NCBI GenBank assembly: GCA_001773855.1
Contig: MEXZ01000118.1
Span: 1,388 to 13,550, forward strand
Length of the DNA stretch: 12,163 nucleotides
Source: Candidatus Aminicenantes bacterium RBG_13_64_14
GTDB taxonomy: Bacteria > Acidobacteriota > Aminicenantia > Aminicenantales > Saccharicenantaceae
Reading direction: 5' to 3'
Shown: positions 6,676 to 12,163 of the stretch, piece after piece
How the letters are laid out: the number at the start of each line of letters is the position of its first letter
How positions within the stretch are numbered: the first letter of the stretch is position 1
Program-made: the position numbers and the translations under genes
Notes under the pieces: generated by a model
What the model saw: the letters and a program-made list of their open reading frames with translations, nothing else
What the model was told of the DNA's origin: nothing
The model's database searches: none

Positions 6676-7251
6676 CCGGGCCATGGCCCGATGACGGTTA
6701 AAACGTGTCATGGCCCGATCGATCGCCCCGTCGAGGATCAGCTCCAGGGCCTCGCCGGCCGCTTCGAGGCTTTTCTCGAGAGACAGACGCTCGTCCCGCT
6801 TGAAGGGCTCGAGGACGTAATCGGCCGCGTCCCGGCCGCCGGGGAGTGGCCCGATGCCGACCCGGATGCGCGGGAACTCGTCGGTCCGGGTTTCGCCCAC
6901 GACCGAGATCATGCCCTTGTGCGTGCCGGGCCGACCCTTCTTCCGGACCCGGATCTCGCCGAGCGGGATGTCGAGGTCGTCGTAGACCACGACGAGCCGT
7001 TCGGGCGGGATGCCCTTGCCGGCCATGGCCGCCCGCGCCGCCAGGCCGCTCCGGTTCATGTACGTCTTGGGGAGGACCAACAGGACGTCCTCCTCGCCGC
7101 GGCGGGCGACACCGGTCCTGGCCCGGAACAGCCGGCCCCGGAGAGGAACCCCCCAGGCGCGGGCCATCCGTTCGACCAGCATGAAACCGGCGTTGTGGCG
7201 CGTGGCCGCGTACTCGTCACCCGGGTTGCCCAGCCCCACAACCAGCCACAA
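6673..7251 (-). CDS. pth: Peptidyl-tRNA hydrolase
   Basis: Pth cleaves peptidyl-tRNA dropped from ribosomes and recycles tRNA. The 192-residue product has GLGNPG at 6-11 (catalytic-site Asn), RHNAGF with the catalytic His at 19, KTYMNRSG, and VVYDDLDIPLGEIRVR with the catalytic Asp. In the usual GGHNG motif this protein reads GTHKG, so the Asn known as N114 in E. coli is Lys here; related substitutions occur in the family, so activity is still probable. The TTG at 7251 is chosen because the frame is closed by a stop two codons upstream (the rplY stop) and this start yields the standard N-terminus. Only 3 nt separate it from rplY. Confidence 0.94.
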   Translation of the reverse strand: MWLVVGLGNPGDEYAATRHNAGFMLVERMARAWGVPLRGRLFRARTGVARRGEEDVLLVLPKTYMNRSGLAARAAMAGKGIPPERLVVVYDDLDIPLGEIRVRKKGRPGTHKGMISVVGETRTDEFPRIRVGIGPLPGGRDAADYVLEPFKRDERLSLEKSLEAAGEALELILDGAIDRAMTRFNRHRAMAR

Positions 7252-7254
7252 GGA

Positions 7255-7917
7255 TTATTTCTCCGGCTCTTCCTTCTCGGCCCGCTCTTTCTTGATGACC
7301 TCGGGTTCCTTGGGTTCCTCGGCCACGACCTCTTCCGGCTTCTCGCCGGGGAATTCCTCTTCCTTGTGGGGAAGGGAGACGAGGACGAGGACGGTCGCGG
7401 GCTCGGTGACGAGCCGGACACCGGCCGGGATGGCCATGCCCTCAGCCTTGAACGATTGGTGGATGTGGAGCTCGGAGATGTCGATCGACAGGCTCTCCGG
7501 GATGTCCCGCGGCAGGCACTCGACCTCAACTTCGCGGGTGACGAAGTCGACGAAGCCGCCCTCGGTCTTGACGCCCACAGGCTCGCCGCAATGGGCGACG
7601 GGGACCGTGACTCGCACCGGCTTGTCCAAGGAGATCCGGATGAGGTCGGCGTGGAGAAGCTCGTCGGTGACGGGATCGATCTGCAGGTCTTTGATCATGG
7701 CGTCGTACATGTCCGTGTCGACGGCGACCTTGAAGATCGTGTTCTCCCCCGACTCGAGCCTCAGGATCTGGACGATGTCCTTTTTGCTCACGACGAGGGG
7801 CCGGCTCTCCATCGATTCCCCATACAGGACGGCCGGTACGAAGCCCTGCTTCCGCAGCCGGCGCGCGGCGTTTGATCCCAGTCCTTGGCGTTTCTCGCTC
7901 TTGACAACGATGTTCAT
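7255..7917 (-). CDS. rplY: 50S ribosomal protein L25 (CTC/TL5 form)
   Basis: L25 binds 5S rRNA. The 220-residue product is the long CTC/TL5 form. An N-terminal 5S-binding domain (about 1-95) contains GSNAARRLRKQGFVPAVLYG and the LLHADLIRI strand. The C-terminal beta domain (about 100-185) contains VPVAHCGEPVGVKTEGG and VECLPRDIPESLSIDIS. A charged, Glu/Lys/Pro-rich tail forms the last 35 residues or so. The ATG at 7917 has TAAGGAG at 6 nt, which also contains the prs stop codon, so translation is likely coupled to prs. The prs-rplY-pth order is a conserved neighbourhood. Confidence 0.96.
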   Translation of the reverse strand: MNIVVKSEKRQGLGSNAARRLRKQGFVPAVLYGESMESRPLVVSKKDIVQILRLESGENTIFKVAVDTDMYDAMIKDLQIDPVTDELLHADLIRISLDKPVRVTVPVAHCGEPVGVKTEGGFVDFVTREVEVECLPRDIPESLSIDISELHIHQSFKAEGMAIPAGVRLVTEPATVLVLVSLPHKEEEFPGEKPEEVVAEEPKEPEVIKKERAEKEEPEK

Positions 7918-7927
7918 CTTGTTCTCC

Positions 7928-8908
7928 TTAAGCGAAGAGAGAGCTCACCGAGCTCCCCTCGCTGATCCTCCGGATCGCCTCTCCGAAGAGTTCGGCGACG
8001 GAAAGGACGGCGAATTTTCCGGAGGCGGCGGCCCTTTCCGTCAACGGTATCGTATTGGTCACGAAGACGCGTTCCAGTTTCGATTTGTCGATCCTGTCGA
8101 GGGCCGGCCCCGACAGGACGGGATGCGTGCAGGCGCTGAAGATCCTCTTGGCGTTCTCCTTGGCCAGGGCGTCCACGCTGAGGGTCAGGGTCCCGGCCGT
8201 GTCGACGATGTCGTCGAAGATGACGACGTTCTGGTCGGCGACCTCGCCGATGACGTGGAGGACCTTGGCCACGTTGGGCGCGGGCCGTCTTTTGTCGATG
8301 ATGGCCAGTTTGGCGTTCAGCCGCTGGGCGAACACCCGGGCCCGACCGACGCCCCCGGCGTCGGGGGAAACGATGGTTAGGTCCTCGAGCTTCAGCGTCT
8401 TGATGTGGTTGGCCAGGACGGGCGCGGCCATGAGGTTGTCCACGGGGATCGAGAAGAAACCCTGGATCTGCGGCGAATGGAGGTCCATGGTCAGAATGCG
8501 GTTGGCCCCCGCTTTTTCGATCAAGTCCGAGACGAGGCGGGCCGAGATCGGGACCCGGGGCCGATCTTTCCAGTCCTGCCGGGCGTAGGGGAAGTAGGGG
8601 ATGACGGCGGTGATCCGGCCCGCGGACGACCTCTTGAAGGCGTCGATCATGATGAACAGCTCCATGAGGTGACTGTTCGCGTCGGACGACCCCGATTGGA
8701 TGATGAACACGTCCATGAGGTGACTGTTCGCGTCGGACGACCCCGATTGGATGATGAACACGTCCTCGCCGCGGATGTTCTCGTCGATGTAGAAGTGGAT
8801 CTCGCCGTCGCTGAAACGGTCGAGGACGCACCGCCCGAGGTCGATATTCAAATAGTCGACGATCTCCCGGGCCAGAGCCGTGTTCGATGATCCCGTGAAT
8901 ACCTTCAT
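7928..8908 (-). CDS. prs: Ribose-phosphate pyrophosphokinase (PRPP synthetase) with internal 17-residue duplication
   Basis: Prs makes PRPP from ribose 5-phosphate and ATP for nucleotide, His and Trp synthesis. The 326-residue frame is open and has the family motifs: FSDGEIHFYIDENIRGEDVF, YFPYARQD at 105-112, the RILTMDLHSPQIQGFF segment, the catalytic flexible loop KRRPAPN, and the PRPP-binding loop VVIFDDIVDTAGT at 228-240. Residues 49-65 (DVFIIQSGSSDANSHLM) are repeated exactly as 66-82. Without one copy it would be 309 residues, the usual length. The extra strand-and-loop falls in the conserved N-terminal domain and would probably disturb folding or hexamer contacts, so functionality as written is doubtful. 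The ATG at 8908 has GAGG at 8 nt. The gene lies 29 nt after tRNA-Gln. Confidence 0.93.
   Translation of the reverse strand: MKVFTGSSNTALAREIVDYLNIDLGRCVLDRFSDGEIHFYIDENIRGEDVFIIQSGSSDANSHLMDVFIIQSGSSDANSHLMELFIMIDAFKRSSAGRITAVIPYFPYARQDWKDRPRVPISARLVSDLIEKAGANRILTMDLHSPQIQGFFSIPVDNLMAAPVLANHIKTLKLEDLTIVSPDAGGVGRARVFAQRLNAKLAIIDKRRPAPNVAKVLHVIGEVADQNVVIFDDIVDTAGTLTLSVDALAKENAKRIFSACTHPVLSGPALDRIDKSKLERVFVTNTIPLTERAAASGKFAVLSVAELFGEAIRRISEGSSVSSLFA
8662..8763. repeat. Exact 51-bp tandem duplication inside prs
   Basis: Bases 8662-8712 are repeated without a mismatch at 8713-8763, adding 17 codons in frame. The unit is bounded by near-identical 15-mers, atgatgaacagctcc (8649-8663) and atgatgaacacgtcc (8700-8714), which differ at two positions. 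Slippage or unequal crossover between these would give exactly this product, with the switch point in the shared tcc. Confidence 0.93.
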
Positions 8909-8937
8909 CGTCTTTTCCTCGCCTTATATCGTCCGAA

Positions 8938-9009
8938 CTGGGGCGGGAGGATTCGAACCTCCGAATGACGGAGCCAAAGTCCGTTGCCTTACCGCTTGGC
9001 TACGCCCCA
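8938..9009 (-). tRNA. tRNA-Gln (anticodon UUG)
   Basis: The minus strand folds into a complete 72-nt cloverleaf. The acceptor stem pairs TGGGGCG with CGCCCCA (U1-A72 is typical of glutamine tRNAs), with discriminator G. The anticodon stem ACGGA/TCCGT carries the loop CTTTGGC, giving anticodon UUG. The T arm GGAGG-TTCGAAT-CCTCC is canonical. CCA is not encoded; the next bases are TTC. The gene lies between ispE and prs, as in several proteobacterial genomes, and must be processed out of the operon transcript. Its first ten bases contain the ispE stop codon. Confidence 0.97.
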
Positions 9010-10306
9010 GCACCGAGCTGTGCCCAATAGCCCTCCCGCGGCAAGATCGCCGCGAGCCGGGCGGCCGGCGTTCCGGGGAGCCTCCTCTGCGCCTCCATGG
9101 CGCTCTCCTCGTCGGCGAAAAGCCCATAAACCGCCGAGCCCGACCCACTGACCTGGGACAGGATAGCCCCCCGCTCTCCGAAAAACTTTTTCCAGCTCTC
9201 GAGCTCGGGATAGGCCCGGAGAATGACGTGCTCCAGGTCGTTTTCCAAAAGGCCGAAGTCTCCGGACTCCAGAAAACGCATAATTTTACTGACTTTGCCC
9301 GCGGAAGTCAAGGACGGCCCGACACCCGCGTAGATGGACGCCGTCGGTATGGGGAATGGCGGGAAGACGAGCAGGCAGGGGAGAGGGGCAAGATCGGGGA
9401 GGCGGGTCAGCCGGTCCCCGATGTCCTCTCCCAGGCAAAGCCCCCCGTGCAGGAAAAAGGGGACATCGGCGCCCAGACGCCGGGCCAGCCCGGCCAGTCC
9501 GGGCGCGTCGATGCCGAGCCCCCACATCCGGTTGAGGCCCAGGAGCGCTGCCGCCGCGTTGGAACTGCCTCCGCCGAGCCCCCGGCACTGACCTGGGACA
9601 GGATAGCCCCCCGCTCTCCGAAAAACTTTTTCCAGCTCTCGAGCTCGGGATAGGCCCGGAGAATGACGTGCTCCAGGTCGTTTTCCAAAAGGCCGAAGTC
9701 TCCGGACTCCAGAAAACGCATAATTTTACTGACTTTGCCCGCGGAAGTCAAGGACGGCCCGACACCCGCGTAGATGGACGCCGTCGGTATGGGGAATGGC
9801 GGGAAGACGAGCAGGCAGGGGAGAGGGGCAAGATCGGGGAGGCGGGTCAGCCGGTCCCCGATGTCCTCTCCCAGGCAAAGCCCCCCGTGCAGGAAAAAGG
9901 GGACATCGGCGCCCAGACGCCGGGCCAGCCCGGCCAGTCCGGGCGCGTCGATGCCGAGCCCCCACATCCGGTTGAGGCCCAGGAGCGCTGCCGCCGCGTT
10001 GGAACTGCCTCCGCCGAGCCCCCGGCCGGCGGGGACGCTCTTTTTGACCAGGATCCGGGCCCCCTGGTCAGTCCCCGTTTTTTCCCTGAGGAGACGGGCC
10101 GCCCGATGGACGAGGTTCGTCTCGTCCCAGGCCACGGACGGGTCGTCCCCGGTGATATGGATGGCGCCGGCCGGGGCGGGCTCGAGATGAAGCTCGTCCG
10201 CGAGGGAGATCGTCTGGAAAAGGGTCCGGATGTCGTGGTAGCCGTCCGTTCTCTTGCCGACGATCTCCAGACCGAGGTTTATCTTGGCGAAGGACTTGAC
10301 GGTCAT
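9000..10306 (-). pseudogene. ispE: 4-diphosphocytidyl-2-C-methyl-D-erythritol kinase (IspE), disrupted by a 440-bp tandem duplication
   Basis: IspE is the GHMP kinase that phosphorylates CDP-methylerythritol in the MEP pathway. Reading from ATG 10306 gives the N-terminal part: AKINLGL with the catalytic Lys, DGYHDI, the ATP-binding loop PAGRGLGGGSSNAAA at 92-106, then GADVPFFLHGG and ERGAILSQVS. At the duplication junction (about 9585) the frame changes and it stops at 9407, so the C-terminal GHMP motif GSGSAVYGLF is lost from this reading. That motif and the rest are present in another frame in the first copy, ending at 9000. The full span is 1307 bases; removing 440 leaves 867, exactly 289 codons with stop, a normal 288-residue IspE. 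The start overlaps the upstream stop as ATGA. Either a recent mutation or an assembly error broke the gene. Confidence 0.9.
9146..10025. repeat. Exact 440-bp tandem duplication within ispE
   Basis: Bases 9146-9585 recur at 9586-10025 as a direct repeat in which I see no difference. The internal junction reads gagcccccgg followed by cactgacctggg, while the outer flanks are cgagcccgacc on the left and ccggcgggg on the right. Only about one base of homology is shared at the join, unlike the prs duplication. The unit length is not a multiple of three, so it shifts the ispE frame. Confidence 0.95.
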
Positions 10307-10986
10307 CGGTCCGGGAGCTCCAGGATCTCCTGCCACGTTTTCAGGACATAGCCGCGGAGAAAGGACACGTCGAAGGCCGCTTCCCGCAATGGCGGGTTGA
10401 AGCCGAGCTTGAGGACCTTCATCCGCCCGAACGTCCCCGGCCCCGAAAGCCCGATGTCCCTCGGGACTCCCGCCCCCGGGAAGAACTCCCGGACCGTGAA
10501 CGCGAAGCCGTCCCGCCCGCCGCTCCCGACCCGTCCCCGTTCGTCCTGTTCTACATTCCAGCCGCTCCCGGCGCCGGCGTCCGCCCAGGCCCCGCTGAGG
10601 AGGCGTAGGACCTCGTCGGGCGGAAGGGAGATCCCCAGGAACCGTTTCATCATGGCCTCCGACGTCTCTTCGGCGTAGGCCTTTTTCCCCGGCACGACGA
10701 AGTAGGCCCGGTCCTCGCGGAAGATTATGAGGAAGGCCGTCCTGCCGATCGGGTCGACGGCTTCGACCCGTCCGAAACCCGGCCGGCGGAAGAGGAAGGC
10801 GAATTTCCCCTTGACCACCACGTCCTCTCCTCGCATGGAGGCCGAGCCGAACCCCTCGACGGCCTCGACGCCGCCGGACGGGGGGACGAGAACGGGAACG
10901 CGCCCCGCGCACGCGGCGAGCGCCGCGAGAAGACCCACGAGCCCGGGCAGGCCGAGACGCCGGGGCGACGGGCTAATGAAATCCAT
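10303..10986 (-). CDS. LolB-like / DUF4292-type outer-membrane lipoprotein
   Basis: The 227-residue product has a short N-terminus with two Arg, a hydrophobic core and a lipobox LAAC with the modified cysteine at residue 26, so it should be an exported lipoprotein. The mature part has alternating polar/hydrophobic strands (VVVKGKFAFLFRRPGFGRVEAVDPIGRTAFLII), the pattern of LolB/LppX-like beta-barrel half folds that accept lipoproteins or lipid. Position directly upstream of ispE matches lolB in proteobacteria. That supports a role in moving lipoproteins to the outer membrane, but sequence similarity to LolB itself is weak, so the family call rests on fold pattern and context. It starts 14 bases inside the preceding small gene and overlaps ispE by 4 bases, so the set is likely coupled. 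Confidence 0.72.
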   Translation of the reverse strand: MDFISPSPRRLGLPGLVGLLAALAACAGRVPVLVPPSGGVEAVEGFGSASMRGEDVVVKGKFAFLFRRPGFGRVEAVDPIGRTAFLIIFREDRAYFVVPGKKAYAEETSEAMMKRFLGISLPPDEVLRLLSGAWADAGAGSGWNVEQDERGRVGSGGRDGFAFTVREFFPGAGVPRDIGLSGPGTFGRMKVLKLGFNPPLREAAFDVSFLRGYVLKTWQEILELPDR

Positions 10987-11182
10987 AATCTTCGGTTTTC
11001 TGCGCCGCCTTCTCCCCGGCGCCCGTCGCCGCGCCGGCCTTTCCCTTCGGCCGCTTTTTCCTGAGGATCGGATAGAACGGAGAGGTGATGCGTTTTCCGA
11101 AACAGGACATGTTGGGGTTGATGATGAGCAGCAGGACGAACGCCGCGAAGATGATCAGGATGACGTAGGTGCTCCAGCTCAT
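10973..11182 (-). CDS. Small single-pass membrane protein, unknown function
   Basis: The 69-residue product has one strongly hydrophobic segment at about residues 5-21 (TYVILIIFAAFVLLLII). A short region NMSCFGKRITSPFYPILRKK follows, then a basic/Ala/Gly-rich tail. The single Cys is after the membrane segment and is not in a lipobox, so this is probably a bitopic inner-membrane protein with a cytoplasmic tail. I do not recognise the family. The ATG at 11182 has GGGAG about 7 nt upstream. The reading frame ends 14 bases inside the LolB-like gene, so its translation probably feeds that gene, which has no clear ribosome site of its own. A job in the envelope pathway next door is an inference. 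Confidence 0.65.
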   Translation of the reverse strand: MSWSTYVILIIFAAFVLLLIINPNMSCFGKRITSPFYPILRKKRPKGKAGAATGAGEKAAQKTEDYGFH

Positions 11183-11255
11183 CGTTCGACTCCCGCCTTC
11201 TTCCCCGGGCGGAGAAAAATGGATTTCGCTATATGCCGGACGAACCGCGGACCGC

Positions 11256-11390
11256 TCAGTCGTGGCTTTCGGGTTCTTCCTGGAATATCGGGATCTTGGA
11301 CTTTTCCTTCTCTTTCCCGAGGTAAAGACCGAGGAAAAACACCGAACCCAACGTCAGCACGCCCAGCAGAATCTTGAAGAAGCCTTTCAT
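11256..11390 (-). CDS. 44-residue membrane protein, unknown function
   Basis: A short frame starting at ATG 11390 encodes 44 residues: MKGFFKILLGVLTLGSVFFL, a glycine-containing hydrophobic helix continuing GLYLG, then a lysine/glutamate-rich tail KEKEKSKIP and an acidic end. It is supported by a ribosome site (GAAGG, 5 nt before the ATG) and by a good promoter directly upstream, with a leader of only about 11 nt. The glycine-spaced helix followed by charged residues recalls small YtxH-type membrane proteins, but no assignment is justified. It is the first gene of the leftward unit leading to the LolB-like gene and ispE; 73 nt without a visible gene separate it from the next small protein. 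Confidence 0.62.
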   Translation of the reverse strand: MKGFFKILLGVLTLGSVFFLGLYLGKEKEKSKIPIFQEEPESHD

Positions 11391-11407
11391 CTTAACCTTC
11401 CCCCTTT

Positions 11408-11435
11408 ATTTTATGTAAATCCCGGAAAAAGTCAA
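11408..11435 (-). promoter_or_regulatory. Sigma-70-type promoter of the small-protein/lolB-like/ispE operon
   Basis: On the minus strand, TTGACT (11435-11430) and TAAAAT (11413-11408) are separated by 16 nt; each matches consensus at five of six positions. Transcription should begin about 11401, just upstream of the ribosome site of the 44-residue gene. The local sequence is clearly richer in A and T than the genes around it. Confidence 0.7.
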
Positions 11436-11514
11436 TTGCCGAAATTGCCGCTTGAACATCGCTTCGCGTGATAAGCCGGTTTAGGGCGCTATCGGGAATT
11501 TCTGGTACACGATA

Positions 11515-11556
11515 CGAAATCCGGAGATTTCGTTTATGTCCCGGAATTCCGGGTCA
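11515..11556. repeat. Palindromic elements between the divergent promoters
   Basis: Two perfect inverted repeats lie side by side: cgaaatc/gatttcg (11515-11521/11526-11532, 4-nt loop) and the uninterrupted 14-bp palindrome cccggaattccggg (11540-11553). The second is part of a 22-bp stretch (11535-11556) that matches 6604-6625 at 19 positions, so it belongs to the dispersed palindromic family seen between pth and rpsF. It lies midway between two divergent promoters, so an operator role is possible but unproven. Apart from these and the promoters I see nothing else in 11391-11652. Confidence 0.55.
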
Positions 11557-11582
11557 CGTCCGAGCGGTAATTTCGGACTTAT

Positions 11583-11611
11583 TTGCTTTTTCGTTCCGCC
11601 GCCGATATATT
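11583..11611 (+). promoter_or_regulatory. Probable promoter of the Memo-family gene
   Basis: TTGCTT (11583-11588) and TATATT (11606-11611) are spaced by 17 nt. The -10 box matches five of six positions, the -35 only three. Transcription would start near 11618, giving a leader of about 35 nt that includes a short GC hairpin (gcgcg/cgcgc around 11624-11638) before the ribosome site. Confidence 0.5.
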
Positions 11612-11652
11612 GAAAGATAGGGAGCGCGCGGAGCGCGCCGGGGAGAAGACCC

Positions 11653-12163
11653 ATGAGAAAAAGCCTGTGGCTTCTGGCCGGGATGACGGTCGTGGCCTTG
11701 ATCCCGGCGGCAGGCCAGGGTCTCCGGCCGGCGGCCTTCGCCGGCCGCTTCTACACGGCCGACCCGGCCCGTCTGGCGGCCGAGATCGAAAGCTATCTCG
11801 CGGCCGCCGCTCCGACCGACCGGCCCTCCGGCAAGATCTTGGCTCTCATCGTTCCGCACGCCGGATACATTTATTCGGGCCGGACGGCCGCCGCGGCCTA
11901 TGCCCTGGTCCGGGACAGGGCGATCGACACGGTCGTCATCGTCGGCCCGTCCCACCGCGTCGCGTTCGAGGGCTGTTCCATCTGGCCCGACGGCGGCTTC
12001 GAAACCCCGCTCGGGGTCGCCCGCGTCGATGCCGCCCTGGCCAAAGAGATCGCCAAGGCCTCGGGTTTCCGGTTCCGGCCCGAAGCTTTCGCCGAAGAAC
12101 ACTCGGTCGAGGTCCAGGTCCCCTTCGTCCAGAAAGCCCTGCCCGGGGCGGCCATCGTCCCCA
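11653..12163 (+). CDS. Memo-family protein (AmmeMemoRadiSam system protein B), exported form, partial
   Basis: The first 170 codons are present; the gene runs off the right edge. Residues 1-22 form a Sec-type signal peptide (MRKSLW, a hydrophobic core, then PAAGQG). The mature part shows the Memo signature: RPAAFAGRFYTADPARL near the start, IVPHAGYIYSGRTAAAAY with a conserved His, VVIVGPSHR with a second His, and EEHSVEVQVPFVQ with a third. Human MEMO1 has a corresponding His-rich metal-binding site related to extradiol dioxygenases. Bacterial homologues occur with AMMECR1 and radical-SAM proteins in the AmmeMemoRadiSam set, whose reaction I do not know to be settled. The ATG at 11653 follows GGGGAG at 8 nt. 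A signal peptide is unusual, because the better known members lack one. Confidence 0.88.
   Translation, partial: MRKSLWLLAGMTVVALIPAAGQGLRPAAFAGRFYTADPARLAAEIESYLAAAAPTDRPSGKILALIVPHAGYIYSGRTAAAAYALVRDRAIDTVVIVGPSHRVAFEGCSIWPDGGFETPLGVARVDAALAKEIAKASGFRFRPEAFAEEHSVEVQVPFVQKALPGAAIVP

Noticed and set aside
9000..9527. Separate 175-residue gene covering the IspE C-terminal half
   Set aside because: It is the C-terminal part of ispE put out of frame by the duplication; its Met is internal to the normal protein.

Overview
This is a GC-rich bacterial chromosomal segment made almost entirely of conserved housekeeping genes. All of them lie on the minus strand except a partial gene at the right edge. 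The gene content joins three neighbourhoods known from different bacterial groups: lolB-like/ispE/tRNA-Gln/prs/rplY/pth (proteobacterial style), rpsF/rpsR/rplI/dnaB (widespread), and radA/yacL/ispD/ispF (as in Firmicutes). Together with the base composition and the AmmeMemoRadiSam gene, this suggests a deep-branching bacterium such as Acidobacteriota/Aminicenantota. That placement is an inference from gene order, not a measured assignment.

Layout, read in the direction of transcription from right to left. A divergent promoter region at about 11391-11652 fires rightward into a partial exported Memo-family gene and leftward into two tiny membrane-protein genes. These are followed by a LolB-like lipoprotein, ispE, a tRNA-Gln(UUG), prs, rplY and pth. 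A 190-nt gap with palindromic repeats and a good sigma-70-type promoter then starts a second operon: rpsF-rpsR-rplI-dnaB-radA-yacL-ispD-ispF. Many junctions overlap or are only a few bases apart, so translational coupling is likely. Three MEP isoprenoid genes (ispE at one end, ispD and ispF at the other) sit with ribosomal proteins S6, S18, L9 and L25, peptidyl-tRNA hydrolase, the replicative helicase DnaB and the recombination protein RadA.

Two things stand out. First, exact tandem duplications hit two normally essential genes within 1.4 kb. A 51-bp in-frame duplication inserts 17 residues into Prs, and a 440-bp duplication shifts the frame of ispE so that no intact IspE is encoded as written. 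Deleting one 440-bp copy restores a 288-codon gene, so either a very recent rearrangement or an assembly error is likely. Second, the gene-free left end (1-367) folds into an elaborate nested, multi-branched structure with perfect helices of 9-11 bp. I do not recognise it as any RNA class I know, and it is the best candidate for something undescribed here.
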